Assembly (NCBI RefSeq): GCF_013346665.1
Contig: NZ_JABVBB010000021.1
Coordinates: 682,001 to 746,000, forward strand
Direction: 5' to 3'
Origin: Sulfitobacter maritimus
Lineage (GTDB): Bacteria > Pseudomonadota > Alphaproteobacteria > Rhodobacterales > Rhodobacteraceae
Length of the DNA stretch: 64,000 nt
The notes under the pieces are model-generated. The model was not told the origin of the DNA. It searched no databases and saw nothing but the letters and a program-made list of their open reading frames with translations. The translations under genes were made by a program, and so were the position numbers. Every line of letters begins with the position of its first letter. Position 1 is the first letter of the stretch. Below are positions 24,841 through 33,506 of the stretch, piece after piece.

Positions 24841-25092
24841 TCAGGCTCCCCGGCGGTGCAGGATATCTTGCAAGATGATCAAAGCAGAATGCTCCGACGT
24901 CGCTCCTGCACGTGCCGGAGCGCGGTTTGCATTGGCCGCAGGAACAGCGGCGCGGGCGAAGGTCAGGCAGGTCTCACGGGTGAACATCCCGTCAAAGCGA
25001 AAAGCCCTGCGGCCCGTTCGCTGCGGTTTCCAATAGGCCAGATTGTCCCCCCGGCCCTTGAGAATAATTGCCTTGGTCCGTTTCTGACCCAT
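24841..25092 (-). CDS. Small hypothetical protein
   Basis: 83-residue reading frame starting MGQKRTKAIILKGRGDNLAYWKPQRTGRRAF, with a GAGGGA ribosome binding site 8 bases before the ATG. I do not recognise a family. It is convergent with the DUF1289 gene (5-bp gap). Codon use is moderately GC-rich at third positions, as for neighbours, but the C-terminal half is low in information; reality is plausible, not certain. The frame continues upstream to 25227. Confidence 0.45.
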   Translation of the reverse strand: MGQKRTKAIILKGRGDNLAYWKPQRTGRRAFRFDGMFTRETCLTFARAAVPAANANRAPARAGATSEHSALIILQDILHRRGA

Positions 25093-25304
25093 GCCGTCTG
25101 TCCCTCGATTCCCTTGTTCCCGCCCTATTATCCCCAAACTTGTGGCGGAAATGCGGCGAATTGATGAAATTTGTCCGAAGTTTGTCGAAAACAGGACGCG
25201 CTTTTTATGTATTGTGTCGCCGTACATGCGCCCCGCTCTAAGCCCCGACCAATCGGTCTTAAGTCTCGGGACTCAAGCAGCCCATTTGGTCCGCAGCCCA
25301 AGCG
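25093..25304. other. Intergenic region, AT-richer than its surroundings
   Basis: Contains a possible -10 element (GATAAT-like) for the small minus-strand gene and an imperfect inverted repeat CTTAAGTC-TCGG-GACTCAAG at 25258-25277 downstream of dusA. It lacks a T-run so is only a weak terminator candidate. Confidence 0.4.
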
Positions 25305-26336
25305 CTACCCCGCCGTGGCAAGGTCTTGCGCCGCGGCAACTTCGGCCAAAGCGGTGAGAACCAGTTCCGGCCCTGCGCCCGGCTTATGCGCCCCTTCCGA
25401 CAATATGCGCCGCCACTGCCGCGCACCGGGCCGCCCGGCGAACAAGCCCAGCATATGCCGGGTGATCTGACCCAAACGCCCGCCAGCGGTCAGATGCGCC
25501 TCAATATAGGGCAACATCCCCTGCACTGCAGCCTCGGCGCTGCTGTCACGGCCCTTCCCAAAAACGCGCCGGTCGGCGGTGGCGAGGATATCCGCTGGTG
25601 TGTGATACGCACTGCGGCCCACCATCACGCCATCCAACCCGCCCTCAAGAAAGCGCAACGCCTCATCCAGCGAGGTGATCCCGCCGTTGATGGAGATATG
25701 GAGGTTGGGAAACAGCACTTTCATCTCATGCACAAGACCGTAATCGAGCGGAGGAATGTCCCGGTTCTCCTTAGGGCTTAGACCTTGCAGCCACGCTTTG
25801 CGGGCGTGGATCGTCACCCGCGTACAGCCAGCCGCGACGATACGGGCCAAAAACTCGGGCAAGATTTCAGCCGGGTCTTGGTCGTCCACGCCAATGCGGC
25901 ATTTGACCGTGACTTCAACATCACAGGCCGCACGCATCGCCTCCACACATTTGGCCACCAGCGCAGGCTGCAGCATCAAGATGGCCCCAAAAGCGCCGGA
26001 CTGAACGCGATCTGACGGGCAGCCCACGTTGAGATTGATCTCATCATACCCCGCCTCCGCCCCCAGCCGCGCCGCCTGCGCCAGTTCCGCCGGGTCTGAT
26101 CCCCCGAGCTGCAGCGCCACAGGGTGCTCAGAAGGGTCATGGTCCAACAAATGCAACGCCCCCCCGCGCACCAAGGCAGGCGCGGTGACCATCTCGGTAT
26201 AGAGCAAGGTTTCGCGGCTGAGCAATCGGTGCAGATAGCGGCAGTGGCGGTCGGTCCAATCCATCATGGGAGCGACCGACAAGCGGGCGGCGCGGGTGAG
26301 GTCCGCAGAGCTAATGGGTGATGTCATTGACGTCAT
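25305..26336 (-). CDS. dusA: tRNA dihydrouridine synthase DusA
   Basis: FMN- and NADPH-dependent enzyme that reduces uridines in the tRNA D-loop (DusA group: U20/U20a). 343 residues from the ATG at 26336 (another at 26327). Recognised by LSVAPMMDWTDRHCRYLHRLL, TEMVTAPALVRG, LQLGGSDPAELAQAA, catalytic Cys in NVGCPSDRVQSGAFGAILM near residue 103, and VTVKCRIGVDD and INGGITSLDEA. No obvious operon partner. Confidence 0.96.
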   Translation of the reverse strand: MTSMTSPISSADLTRAARLSVAPMMDWTDRHCRYLHRLLSRETLLYTEMVTAPALVRGGALHLLDHDPSEHPVALQLGGSDPAELAQAARLGAEAGYDEINLNVGCPSDRVQSGAFGAILMLQPALVAKCVEAMRAACDVEVTVKCRIGVDDQDPAEILPEFLARIVAAGCTRVTIHARKAWLQGLSPKENRDIPPLDYGLVHEMKVLFPNLHISINGGITSLDEALRFLEGGLDGVMVGRSAYHTPADILATADRRVFGKGRDSSAEAAVQGMLPYIEAHLTAGGRLGQITRHMLGLFAGRPGARQWRRILSEGAHKPGAGPELVLTALAEVAAAQDLATAG

Positions 26337-26430
26337 GGCAGAGTAATCCGATGCAAATGTCGCGCCCTTTTGCCTTTGATCGACCTGAGGATGCAACTCA
26401 AGTTCTGGCGACCGGGCAAAAGCGCGGTCT

Positions 26431-27165
26431 CTAGCCGCCCATACGCCGCGCCAGATAGCGCTCCAACTGGACCAGCGCGTCATAGATCAGCACCGCGAAC
26501 AGACCGACCGCCAGCCCCCCTTGCAAGACGAAGGCGGTGTTGCTGGTCAGCAGCCCTGCAATGATCACCTCGCCCAGAGTCCGTGCCGCCACGGTTGAAC
26601 CGATCGTCGCCGTGCCTAGTGCGATAACGACTGACAGGCGAATGCCCGTTAAGGTCACTGGCAGCGCAAGCGGCAGTTCTACTTTGATGAGCCGCTGCCA
26701 GCGGCTCAACCCGATGCCGCGGGCCGCTTCCATGGTGGCCGGTGGCAGGGTTGTCAGCCCGGTGACCGCATTCTCAAATATCGGCAACAAACCGTAGAGA
26801 AACAGCGCCACCAGCGTCGGCCCCGCACCAAAACCCAAGGCAGGCACCGCCAGTGCCAAGACCGCCACCGGAGGAAAGGTCTGCCCCATATTCGTAATGG
26901 TCCGCGACAGCGGGCGGAAGGCGGCACCGGCGGGGCGTGTGACAAGGATCGCGAGCGTCACCGCAACAACCGTTGCCGCCGCCGAGGCCGCAGCGACGAG
27001 CGCGAGATGGCTCAACGATAGAGACAGGAGCGAACTGCGGGTGTAGATCACCGGGCCGCCCTCCGGCGCAAGTGGCGCGAAAAGCGGGATAAACCACTCT
27101 GGGCGCAGCACCAGCGCCAGCAGCAGCAGTATTAACAGTGGGCGCAGGATAAGCCCCGGCGTCAT
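26431..27165 (-). CDS. Osmolyte ABC importer permease, YehW-type
   Basis: Inner-membrane permease of the glycine betaine/osmoprotectant class, 244 residues, close to E. coli YehW in size and order. Hydrophobic throughout, with about six helices and the permease loop EAARGIGLSRWQRLIKVELPLALPVTLTGIR that contacts the ATPase. ATG at 27165 overlaps the upstream stop by 4 bases; last gene in a four-gene operon. Substrate could be glycine betaine, choline or a related compound. Confidence 0.88.
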   Translation of the reverse strand: MTPGLILRPLLILLLLALVLRPEWFIPLFAPLAPEGGPVIYTRSSLLSLSLSHLALVAAASAAATVVAVTLAILVTRPAGAAFRPLSRTITNMGQTFPPVAVLALAVPALGFGAGPTLVALFLYGLLPIFENAVTGLTTLPPATMEAARGIGLSRWQRLIKVELPLALPVTLTGIRLSVVIALGTATIGSTVAARTLGEVIIAGLLTSNTAFVLQGGLAVGLFAVLIYDALVQLERYLARRMGG

Positions 27166-28097
27166 GCCCGCATCTCCGCCCGTTCCCGGATGGCGGTGAG
27201 CGTGACTCGCCCGACCGTTGCGCCGTCCCGCATCACAGGCACGGCGTTGCGCCCGGTCCAAAGACAGGCGGACAAGGCGTCGCGCAGGCTGGCGTCAGCC
27301 GGCAGCGGCTCTCCTTCCGCCGCGCCATCTTCGACAACCTCTGACAGAGGGACCAGCGACAACAGCCGCAGAGGGCGTTCCACATCGCCGACCATATCGG
27401 CCACGAAGCCGGTGGCGGGTTTGGCGATAATCTCGGCAGGCGGCGCATATTGCACCAGCTTGCCGCCATCCATCACCGCCACCCGGTCGCCAAGCCGGAT
27501 TGCCTCTTCCATGTCGTGGGTGACCAACATGATCGTTGAGCCCAAGCGCCGTTGGATATGGCGCAGGTCCTCTTGGGCGCGGGTGCGGATGATCGGGTCC
27601 AACGCGCCGAAAGGTTCGTCCATCAACAGCAGATCGGGCCGTGACGCCAGCGCCCGCGCGACCCCTACCCGCTGCTGCTGCCCGCCCGACAGTTCTGCTG
27701 GATAGCGGTTGCGAAATTGCGCCGGGTCCATTGAGAAGAGCTCAAGCAGTTCGTCCACCCGTGCGCGGATTTTATCTTTGGGCCAATTCAGCAGCCGTGG
27801 CACGGCGGCAATATTGCGCGCCACGGTGTAATGCGGAAACAAGCCATGACCCTGAATCGCATAGCCAATACGTCTGCGCAGGATATGCGGCTTGACCGAC
27901 AGCGTGGAGTCGCCATTGATCCGCACCTCGCCGGAGGTTGGCTCCTCTAGTCGGTTAATCATGCGCAACAGCGTGGTTTTGCCTGAGCCGGAGGTGCCGA
28001 CAATCACCGTGATCGTACCGGTCTCCACCGTCATCGACACGGCATCCACAGCCTTGATGGCGCCATAGGCTTTGGTGATACTGTCGATCTCAATCAT
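27162..28097 (-). CDS. Osmolyte ABC importer ATPase, YehX-type
   Basis: ATP-binding subunit, 311 residues. Walker A GTSGSGKT at residues 34-41, Q-loop region IQGHGLFPHYTVARN, signature LSGGQQQR near 135, Walker B LLLMDEPFGALDP and H-loop LVTHDMEEA. After the ATPase, about 90 residues (from near 230) look like a CBS-type regulatory region (SLRDALSACLWTGRNAVPVMRDGATVGRV), as in OpuA/OpuC/YehX proteins that sense ionic strength. Overlaps both neighbours by ATGA. Confidence 0.93.
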   Translation of the reverse strand: MIEIDSITKAYGAIKAVDAVSMTVETGTITVIVGTSGSGKTTLLRMINRLEEPTSGEVRINGDSTLSVKPHILRRRIGYAIQGHGLFPHYTVARNIAAVPRLLNWPKDKIRARVDELLELFSMDPAQFRNRYPAELSGGQQQRVGVARALASRPDLLLMDEPFGALDPIIRTRAQEDLRHIQRRLGSTIMLVTHDMEEAIRLGDRVAVMDGGKLVQYAPPAEIIAKPATGFVADMVGDVERPLRLLSLVPLSEVVEDGAAEGEPLPADASLRDALSACLWTGRNAVPVMRDGATVGRVTLTAIRERAEMRA

Positions 28098-29260
28098 GTT
28101 TTATCCTTCGGCGTGCGGCGGGTCAGATCGACCAAAATGTCCATCACGATGGCGGCCGAGAGGGCCATGACCACGGTAGGCAACGCGCCCAAGAGGATCA
28201 GGTCCGTTGCGGTTTGGTTCAGGCCTTGAAAGACGAAGGTGCCAAATCCCCCGCCGCCGATCAGCCCAGCGATCACGGCAAGGCCGATGTTCTGCACCAG
28301 CACGATGCGCAGCCCCGTCAGGATGATCGGCAGGCCAAGCGGCAGTTCCACGCGCCGCAAGCGCTGACCGGGGGTCATCCCCATACCGCGTGCGGCCTCA
28401 AGCGCTGCGGGCGGTGCAGAGGCAAGACCCGCGACGGTGTTGCCCACCACGGGCAGCAGTGAATAGAGCACCAACGCGGTAAAGGCAGGCGCAAAGCCGA
28501 TGCCCGCGATGCCTAAAGCCCGCGCGCCGGGCAGCGTGGCCCCGACCCAACTGAGAATCGGTATCATCAGGCCGAACATGGCGAGCGAGGGGATGGTCTG
28601 CAAAAAGCTCAGCACCGGAAGGGTTGCGCTGCGCAAGGCGGCACGTCGATGCGCCAGTATGCCCAGCGGAAAGCCGATCACCACAGCCGCCGCGAGCGAG
28701 CCGAAGGCAAGCCCCAGATGGCGCATCGTCTCGCGCAGGAAAGCATCGCGGCGGCTGGCAAATTCCTGCATGACCGACAGATCAGACAGCGCCCCTGACC
28801 AAAGGATCAGCCCCAGAGCGCTGAGGATAGCGACCAATATTGCACCACGCGTTAATGGTCTGGGGGCCATCGCCGTCAGCGCATCGGCCATCAGCAGCAT
28901 CAACACCACCAGCAAGACCCAGAACCCAACAGCCGGAGAGACCCGCGCGTATTCGCCCGTTTCAGCTAAAAGGCTGCTGGCGCCCTGCGTGAGAAGCCAT
29001 AGCGCCCCGCCCAACCCCAGCACGGCCCCGGCAAACCGCAGAGATGCAGGCTGTTGCAGCAACCCAAGGCCCAAACCCGCGAGCACGGCAGCCGCGCCGG
29101 GTATCACCGCGCCTGCGCTAGCCATGTTCCACAGGAAAATGCCCTCCCCCGCGACGATCCGGTTCGCTGCAAGTGTCATAAAAGGTGACAGCAGCGCGGC
29201 CAAACCCGCCACAGCAAAGAGCAAACCCGGTGCGGAAAGGCCCGCACCGGTCGTTTTCAC
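28094..29260 (-). CDS. Osmolyte ABC importer permease, YehY-type
   Basis: 388-residue permease, longer at its N-terminus than YehW, matching E. coli YehY in length and order. About ten hydrophobic segments, with the EAA-type loop EAARGMGMTPGQRLRRVELPLGLPIILTGLR near residue 290. It starts 14 bp after the substrate-binding protein gene and overlaps the ATPase gene by 4 bases. Confidence 0.92.
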   Translation of the reverse strand: MKTTGAGLSAPGLLFAVAGLAALLSPFMTLAANRIVAGEGIFLWNMASAGAVIPGAAAVLAGLGLGLLQQPASLRFAGAVLGLGGALWLLTQGASSLLAETGEYARVSPAVGFWVLLVVLMLLMADALTAMAPRPLTRGAILVAILSALGLILWSGALSDLSVMQEFASRRDAFLRETMRHLGLAFGSLAAAVVIGFPLGILAHRRAALRSATLPVLSFLQTIPSLAMFGLMIPILSWVGATLPGARALGIAGIGFAPAFTALVLYSLLPVVGNTVAGLASAPPAALEAARGMGMTPGQRLRRVELPLGLPIILTGLRIVLVQNIGLAVIAGLIGGGGFGTFVFQGLNQTATDLILLGALPTVVMALSAAIVMDILVDLTRRTPKDKT

Positions 29261-29274
29261 GGATATTGCGGAGA

Positions 29275-30189
29275 TCAGTCCAGAACCCCGGTCTCGGTCA
29301 GGTAATCACGCGCGACCTTTTCGGCAGGTTCACCGCCGACTTGAATACGCCCGTTCAGCTTTTGCAGGGTCGCCATGTCGAGGCCCGCAAAGATGGGGTT
29401 CAGCACTTCAGAAATCTTGGGGTATTCTTCCAGCACCTCGGCCCGAACGATGGGCGCGGGTTCATAGACAGGCTGAACGCCTTTGTCGTCCTCCATCACC
29501 ACCAGCCCGGTCGCGCCAACACCGCCATCTGTGCCATAGACCATTGCCGCATTAACGCCCGAGGTGCCACGCGCTGCCGCTTGGATTGTCGCTGCGGTGT
29601 CGCCACCCGACAGGATCACGGTCTGGTCTTCCGACAGGGTAAAGCCATAGGTCTCTTGCATAGCGGGCAGAACGGCAGGAGAGGATACAAACTCGGTGGA
29701 TGCGGCGAGCTTTACATCACCCCCATCGGCCACCCAAGCGCCGAAATCAGACATCGTGACCAGCTTGTTCTCTTCGGCCAGCGGCCCTGTCACGGCAATG
29801 GCCCAAGTGTTGTTGGCCGGGGCGGAATCGAGCCAGACGACGTCGTTTTCAGCCTTGTCCAACTCTGCCGCGCGGGCATGGGCGGCTTTGGCATCTTTCC
29901 AAACATCGCTTTCCGCTTCGCTAAAGAAGAACGCCGCGTTGCCTGTGTATTCGGGATAAATGTCGATCTGGTCGGCCATGAGCGCCTCGCGCACGACCTG
30001 CGTGCCGCCCAGTTGCAGACGCCGCTCCACCGGCAGGCCCGCGTCTTCGAGTGCAAGTGCGATGACGTTGCCCAAAAGCCCCCCTTCGGTGTCGATCTTT
30101 GACGACACGGTAATTTCAGCCTGTGCCGCCGTGGCGAACAGCGCGCCAAGGCTCAGGGCGGTTGCAGCAACAAATTGAGGGGATTTCAT
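29275..30189 (-). CDS. Osmolyte ABC importer substrate-binding protein, YehZ/OsmF-type
   Basis: Periplasmic binding protein of 304 residues with a cleavable signal peptide (about residues 1-24, ATALSLGALFATAAQAE). Features of the OpuAC/OsmF family include SSKIDTEGGLLGNVIALALEDAG, GGTQVVREALMADQIDIYPEYTG and SGVNAAMVYGTDGGVG. In this family the ligand is held by aromatic residues. AAGGAG precedes the ATG at 11 bases. Together with the next three genes it forms a yehZYXW-type operon; ligand affinity is known to be low for the E. coli system, so the true substrate is open. Confidence 0.92.
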   Translation of the reverse strand: MKSPQFVAATALSLGALFATAAQAEITVSSKIDTEGGLLGNVIALALEDAGLPVERRLQLGGTQVVREALMADQIDIYPEYTGNAAFFFSEAESDVWKDAKAAHARAAELDKAENDVVWLDSAPANNTWAIAVTGPLAEENKLVTMSDFGAWVADGGDVKLAASTEFVSSPAVLPAMQETYGFTLSEDQTVILSGGDTAATIQAAARGTSGVNAAMVYGTDGGVGATGLVVMEDDKGVQPVYEPAPIVRAEVLEEYPKISEVLNPIFAGLDMATLQKLNGRIQVGGEPAEKVARDYLTETGVLD

Positions 30190-30379
30190 AACGGGGCAAA
30201 CTCCTTGAAATACGATGCTTTAAGGGCATAGCGCCCCTTCCGCGGAGTAAGGTAGCGGACAATGAGCCAAAGCCAAGTCGCCTTGCCCCCCGGTACGGAT
30301 TTTTTTCGAAAAACCCGCCCAAACGCCCCCTCGCGCGCTGATTTAGCCGCGCAATGCACCAATTTCCCTTGCGAAAACC

Positions 30380-33238
30380 CTATGCCGACGCCAGCGTTTT
30401 GGTCTTTGGCAGCACCCCGACCTGCTCAAGCGCACGCGCAAGATCGCGGTCCCCGAAGGGTTTGTTGACAACTGCGCAATTGCCCAGCTTCCGTGCTGCG
30501 GGCACATCAGATTGGCCTGTGGCAAAGATGATCGGGATGTCCGGCAGGCTATCGCGCACTTTGATCGCAACCTCCTCGCCAGAGATATCCGGCAGCCCCA
30601 CATCTATCAGCAGCGCATCAAACGCGCCCGTCTTCAGCATCTGCAGCGCTTCTTGCCCGGTGCCGGTTTCGGTCACATTGGTTCCCAGACTTTCCAAGAT
30701 ATCAGCGATATCCAAGCGGATCAGCGCGTCATCCTCGCACAGCAATATGCGGCGGGGGCGATCAGGGGTCTGGTCTGCTGTGGACCTTCCGCTTTCATCA
30801 AGTGCCTCACGAACGCGCAGGGCCAAGGCATCATGGGTGAAGGGCTTGCTCAGCAGGTTCACGCCGGCATCGACCCGCCCGTCGCGCACGATCGCGTCTT
30901 GCGAATAGCCAGAGATGAACAGGAACGGCAGCCCCGGGTGTTCGGCCTGCAAAATATTGGCCAGTTCGCGGCTGGTCATCTTGCCGGGCATCACCACGTC
31001 AGAGATCACGAGGTCAAAATCCGGTTCCACCTGCGCAAGGCTCAGCGCCGCTGCCGGGTCCTGCGCACTGCGTACGCGGTAGCCCAAATCGCTTAGCATC
31101 GCCGAAGTCGCATCGCGCACTTCGGCATCGTCTTCGACCAAAAGCACGGTTTCAGTACCGCCTTTGATGTCGTCCGTGTCATGCCACCGCAAGGGTTCGG
31201 CAGCGTCCTGCGCGCGGGGCAAAAGCAGGCTGACAGTCGTGCCAGCACCCACCACGCTTTCGATGGTCACGCGTCCGCCCGACTGGCGGGCAAAGCCGTA
31301 AACGGTCGACAGGCCCAAGCCGGTACCTTTGCCCACCGGTTTGGTGGTAAAGAAAGGGTCGAACACTTTCTCAAGTGTTTCTGGCGGAATGCCCGGCCCG
31401 TTGTCCATGACTTTGATCTCGACATATTTACCGGGGGACATTTCCGGCTCGTTTTCAAGGTCTTTCGCTGTGAACTCCTTGTTCGCAATTGCGATGCGCA
31501 AGGCACCCCGGTCTTCGAGCGCGTCGCGGGCGTTCAAGGCGAGGTTCAGCACAGCGTTTTGCGTGCTGGCCGCGTCCACAAAGGCGGGCCAGAGCGTGTC
31601 CGGCGCTTTGATGTCAAAGCTCACGCCTTCGCCCAAAGCGCTGCGCAGCATGTCGTCAATGTCTTCCAGCAACTCCCGAAGATCCAAGGGCCGGGGCTGC
31701 AACGGTTGGCGGCGGCTGAAGGCTAGAAGCTGCGACGACAGAGATGCGCCGCGCTCTACCGCGCGCATCGCAGCGTCGATCCGCACCCGTGCTGGGCTTT
31801 CAGCAGGCATTTCCCGCGCGGCCATGGTCAGGCTGCCGGTCATCACCTGCAACAGGTTGTTAAAGTCATGCGCGATGCCGCCGGCGAGGTTGCCTATCGC
31901 CTCAACCCTTTGGCTTTGCGCGAGGCGTGTGTGTAGTTCTTCCAGCTCACGATTGCGCTTGGTCACCCGCTCTTCCAGCGTGGTGTTAAGGTCAACCAAC
32001 TGTTGAGACATGGCTTTCTGGTCGTGAATGTCGGAATTGGTCCCCACCCACCGCGACAGGTTGCCTTCTGCATCACGGATCGGCGTCGCCCGCACGATAT
32101 GCCAGCGATAAACCCCATCCGCCCGCCGGATGCGGAATTCGGTTTCGTATTTCGTTTGATTACGGAGTGTGGAAGTCCACACTTCTATTGCAGCATCGCG
32201 ATCGTCAGGGTGGATGATGGAAGGCCAGACATCGCCCTCAAGCGAGCCTGGTTCCGCGCCTGCGTAGCTGTAGATCTGATCACTGAGCCAATCCAGCCGC
32301 CCATCTGGCGATGCTGTCCAGACATGGACCGGCATGACATGCGCCATAGAGCGAAACCGTTCTTCAGCCTCGCGCAGATTGGCCTCGGCGACTTTTTGGG
32401 CGGTAACATCGTGGCCCTGAACCACAATTCCTATCACGTCGCCCGCGTCAGTGGTGAGCGGCTGAAAGACAAAATCAACATAGACCCGTTCATGAGGGCC
32501 CTCAGGCGTGCGCTGCAAAATCGCTTCTGCCCCCGATTGGCGCACAGCCGTGCCGGTGCGGTACACATCGTCCAGCATTGTGATAAAGCCTTGACCTTCA
32601 ATCTCGGGTATCGCCTCACGCAGCGTTTTGCCGATAAGTTCGCGATGCCCAACGACTTGGTAATAGGCATCGTTCACGGTGCGATACACATGGTCGGGGC
32701 CGATCAACGTGGCCATAAAGTTCGGCGCTTGTTCAAATATGAGTTTGAAAAAGCGGATGGCCGTTTCCTGTTCGAGGTTCTGCTGCGAGACTTCTCTGGC
32801 CCGGCGCACCATATCGGCCTGCATCCCCACCGCGCCTGCGTCTTTGGTCTTGCTGTCGTAAACTTCGGTAATGTCCTGCGTGTGTTGCAAGATAAATTCG
32901 ACCTTGCCTTCACTGTCGAGGATCGGCGTATGGGTCGCGCTCCAAAAACGCTCACGAATTCTACCTTGAGCATCGGTGATCGGATAGGGAATGACCGGCA
33001 GGTGATCCGCAACACCGCTGCGCAGGACGCGCTCAAATGACCCAATGAGCATTTGTTCCGATTCACTGTCCGGATCGGCTGGGAACTCCTCAAGCACTTT
33101 GCGACCAAACAGTTTATCAGCCTCACGCTCCGTGACGTCGAGGTAAGCGGCATTGGCCCAGACCACGCGCAGTTCATGATCCAGCAACATGAATGGCGAG
33201 GGTGCGGCTTCGAGGATTTTTTGGAAATTCTGAATCAT
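30380..33238 (-). CDS. PAS-domain hybrid histidine kinase with two receiver domains
   Basis: Soluble 952-residue signalling protein, no membrane segment seen. Order: three PAS domains (about 1-120, 155-275, 285-405; the third with GTNSDIHDQKAM PAC end), a histidine kinase core with the phospho-acceptor His in AGGIAHDFNNLLQ near residue 455, an ATPase domain with VMDNGPGIPPE and GTGLGLSTVYGFARQSGG, then receiver 1 (VLLVEDDAEVRD, Asp near 745 in VISDVVMPG, LLSKPF) and receiver 2 (ILLCEDDALIRLD, Asp near 877 in LIDVGLPD, VNKPFG). No DNA-binding output domain and no cognate regulator gene nearby. ATG at 33238 is used. Confidence 0.93.
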   Translation of the reverse strand: MIQNFQKILEAAPSPFMLLDHELRVVWANAAYLDVTEREADKLFGRKVLEEFPADPDSESEQMLIGSFERVLRSGVADHLPVIPYPITDAQGRIRERFWSATHTPILDSEGKVEFILQHTQDITEVYDSKTKDAGAVGMQADMVRRAREVSQQNLEQETAIRFFKLIFEQAPNFMATLIGPDHVYRTVNDAYYQVVGHRELIGKTLREAIPEIEGQGFITMLDDVYRTGTAVRQSGAEAILQRTPEGPHERVYVDFVFQPLTTDAGDVIGIVVQGHDVTAQKVAEANLREAEERFRSMAHVMPVHVWTASPDGRLDWLSDQIYSYAGAEPGSLEGDVWPSIIHPDDRDAAIEVWTSTLRNQTKYETEFRIRRADGVYRWHIVRATPIRDAEGNLSRWVGTNSDIHDQKAMSQQLVDLNTTLEERVTKRNRELEELHTRLAQSQRVEAIGNLAGGIAHDFNNLLQVMTGSLTMAAREMPAESPARVRIDAAMRAVERGASLSSQLLAFSRRQPLQPRPLDLRELLEDIDDMLRSALGEGVSFDIKAPDTLWPAFVDAASTQNAVLNLALNARDALEDRGALRIAIANKEFTAKDLENEPEMSPGKYVEIKVMDNGPGIPPETLEKVFDPFFTTKPVGKGTGLGLSTVYGFARQSGGRVTIESVVGAGTTVSLLLPRAQDAAEPLRWHDTDDIKGGTETVLLVEDDAEVRDATSAMLSDLGYRVRSAQDPAAALSLAQVEPDFDLVISDVVMPGKMTSRELANILQAEHPGLPFLFISGYSQDAIVRDGRVDAGVNLLSKPFTHDALALRVREALDESGRSTADQTPDRPRRILLCEDDALIRLDIADILESLGTNVTETGTGQEALQMLKTGAFDALLIDVGLPDISGEEVAIKVRDSLPDIPIIFATGQSDVPAARKLGNCAVVNKPFGDRDLARALEQVGVLPKTKTLASA

Positions 33239-33506
33239 GGTTTCTGTTTCTGCTGAAATGCGGTGACGGAAGCGCTGCGATGGGCCGCAACAAAACCGAT
33301 GATAGGAAAGCGAGGGAAAGCGGTGTCGCCCGGTTTTAACCGCAATCGTAAAAGCAAATCTATTTGCAGCTTTGTCATGGTCTTTTGGGCTCAATCGTTA
33401 TTACATGCCGCGAGGCATGAACTCGTTCCCCCATGATCTAGTCCAAAGTACAAGTTCCACCACTAGTCGTTGTCACTTTTTCGCCTTTTGGCTGTATCCC
33501 TCCTCT
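33239..33506. other. Intergenic region upstream of the PAS kinase
   Basis: 268 bp, AT-richer than the surrounding genes. Contains an inverted repeat CATGCC-GCGA-GGCATG at 33404-33419 that could be an operator. No gene is supported. Confidence 0.4.

Noticed and set aside
33404-33419. CATGCC-GCGA-GGCATG inverted repeat as a defined operator
   Set aside because: Only a 6-bp arm in a non-coding region; kept as a remark, not a regulatory call.
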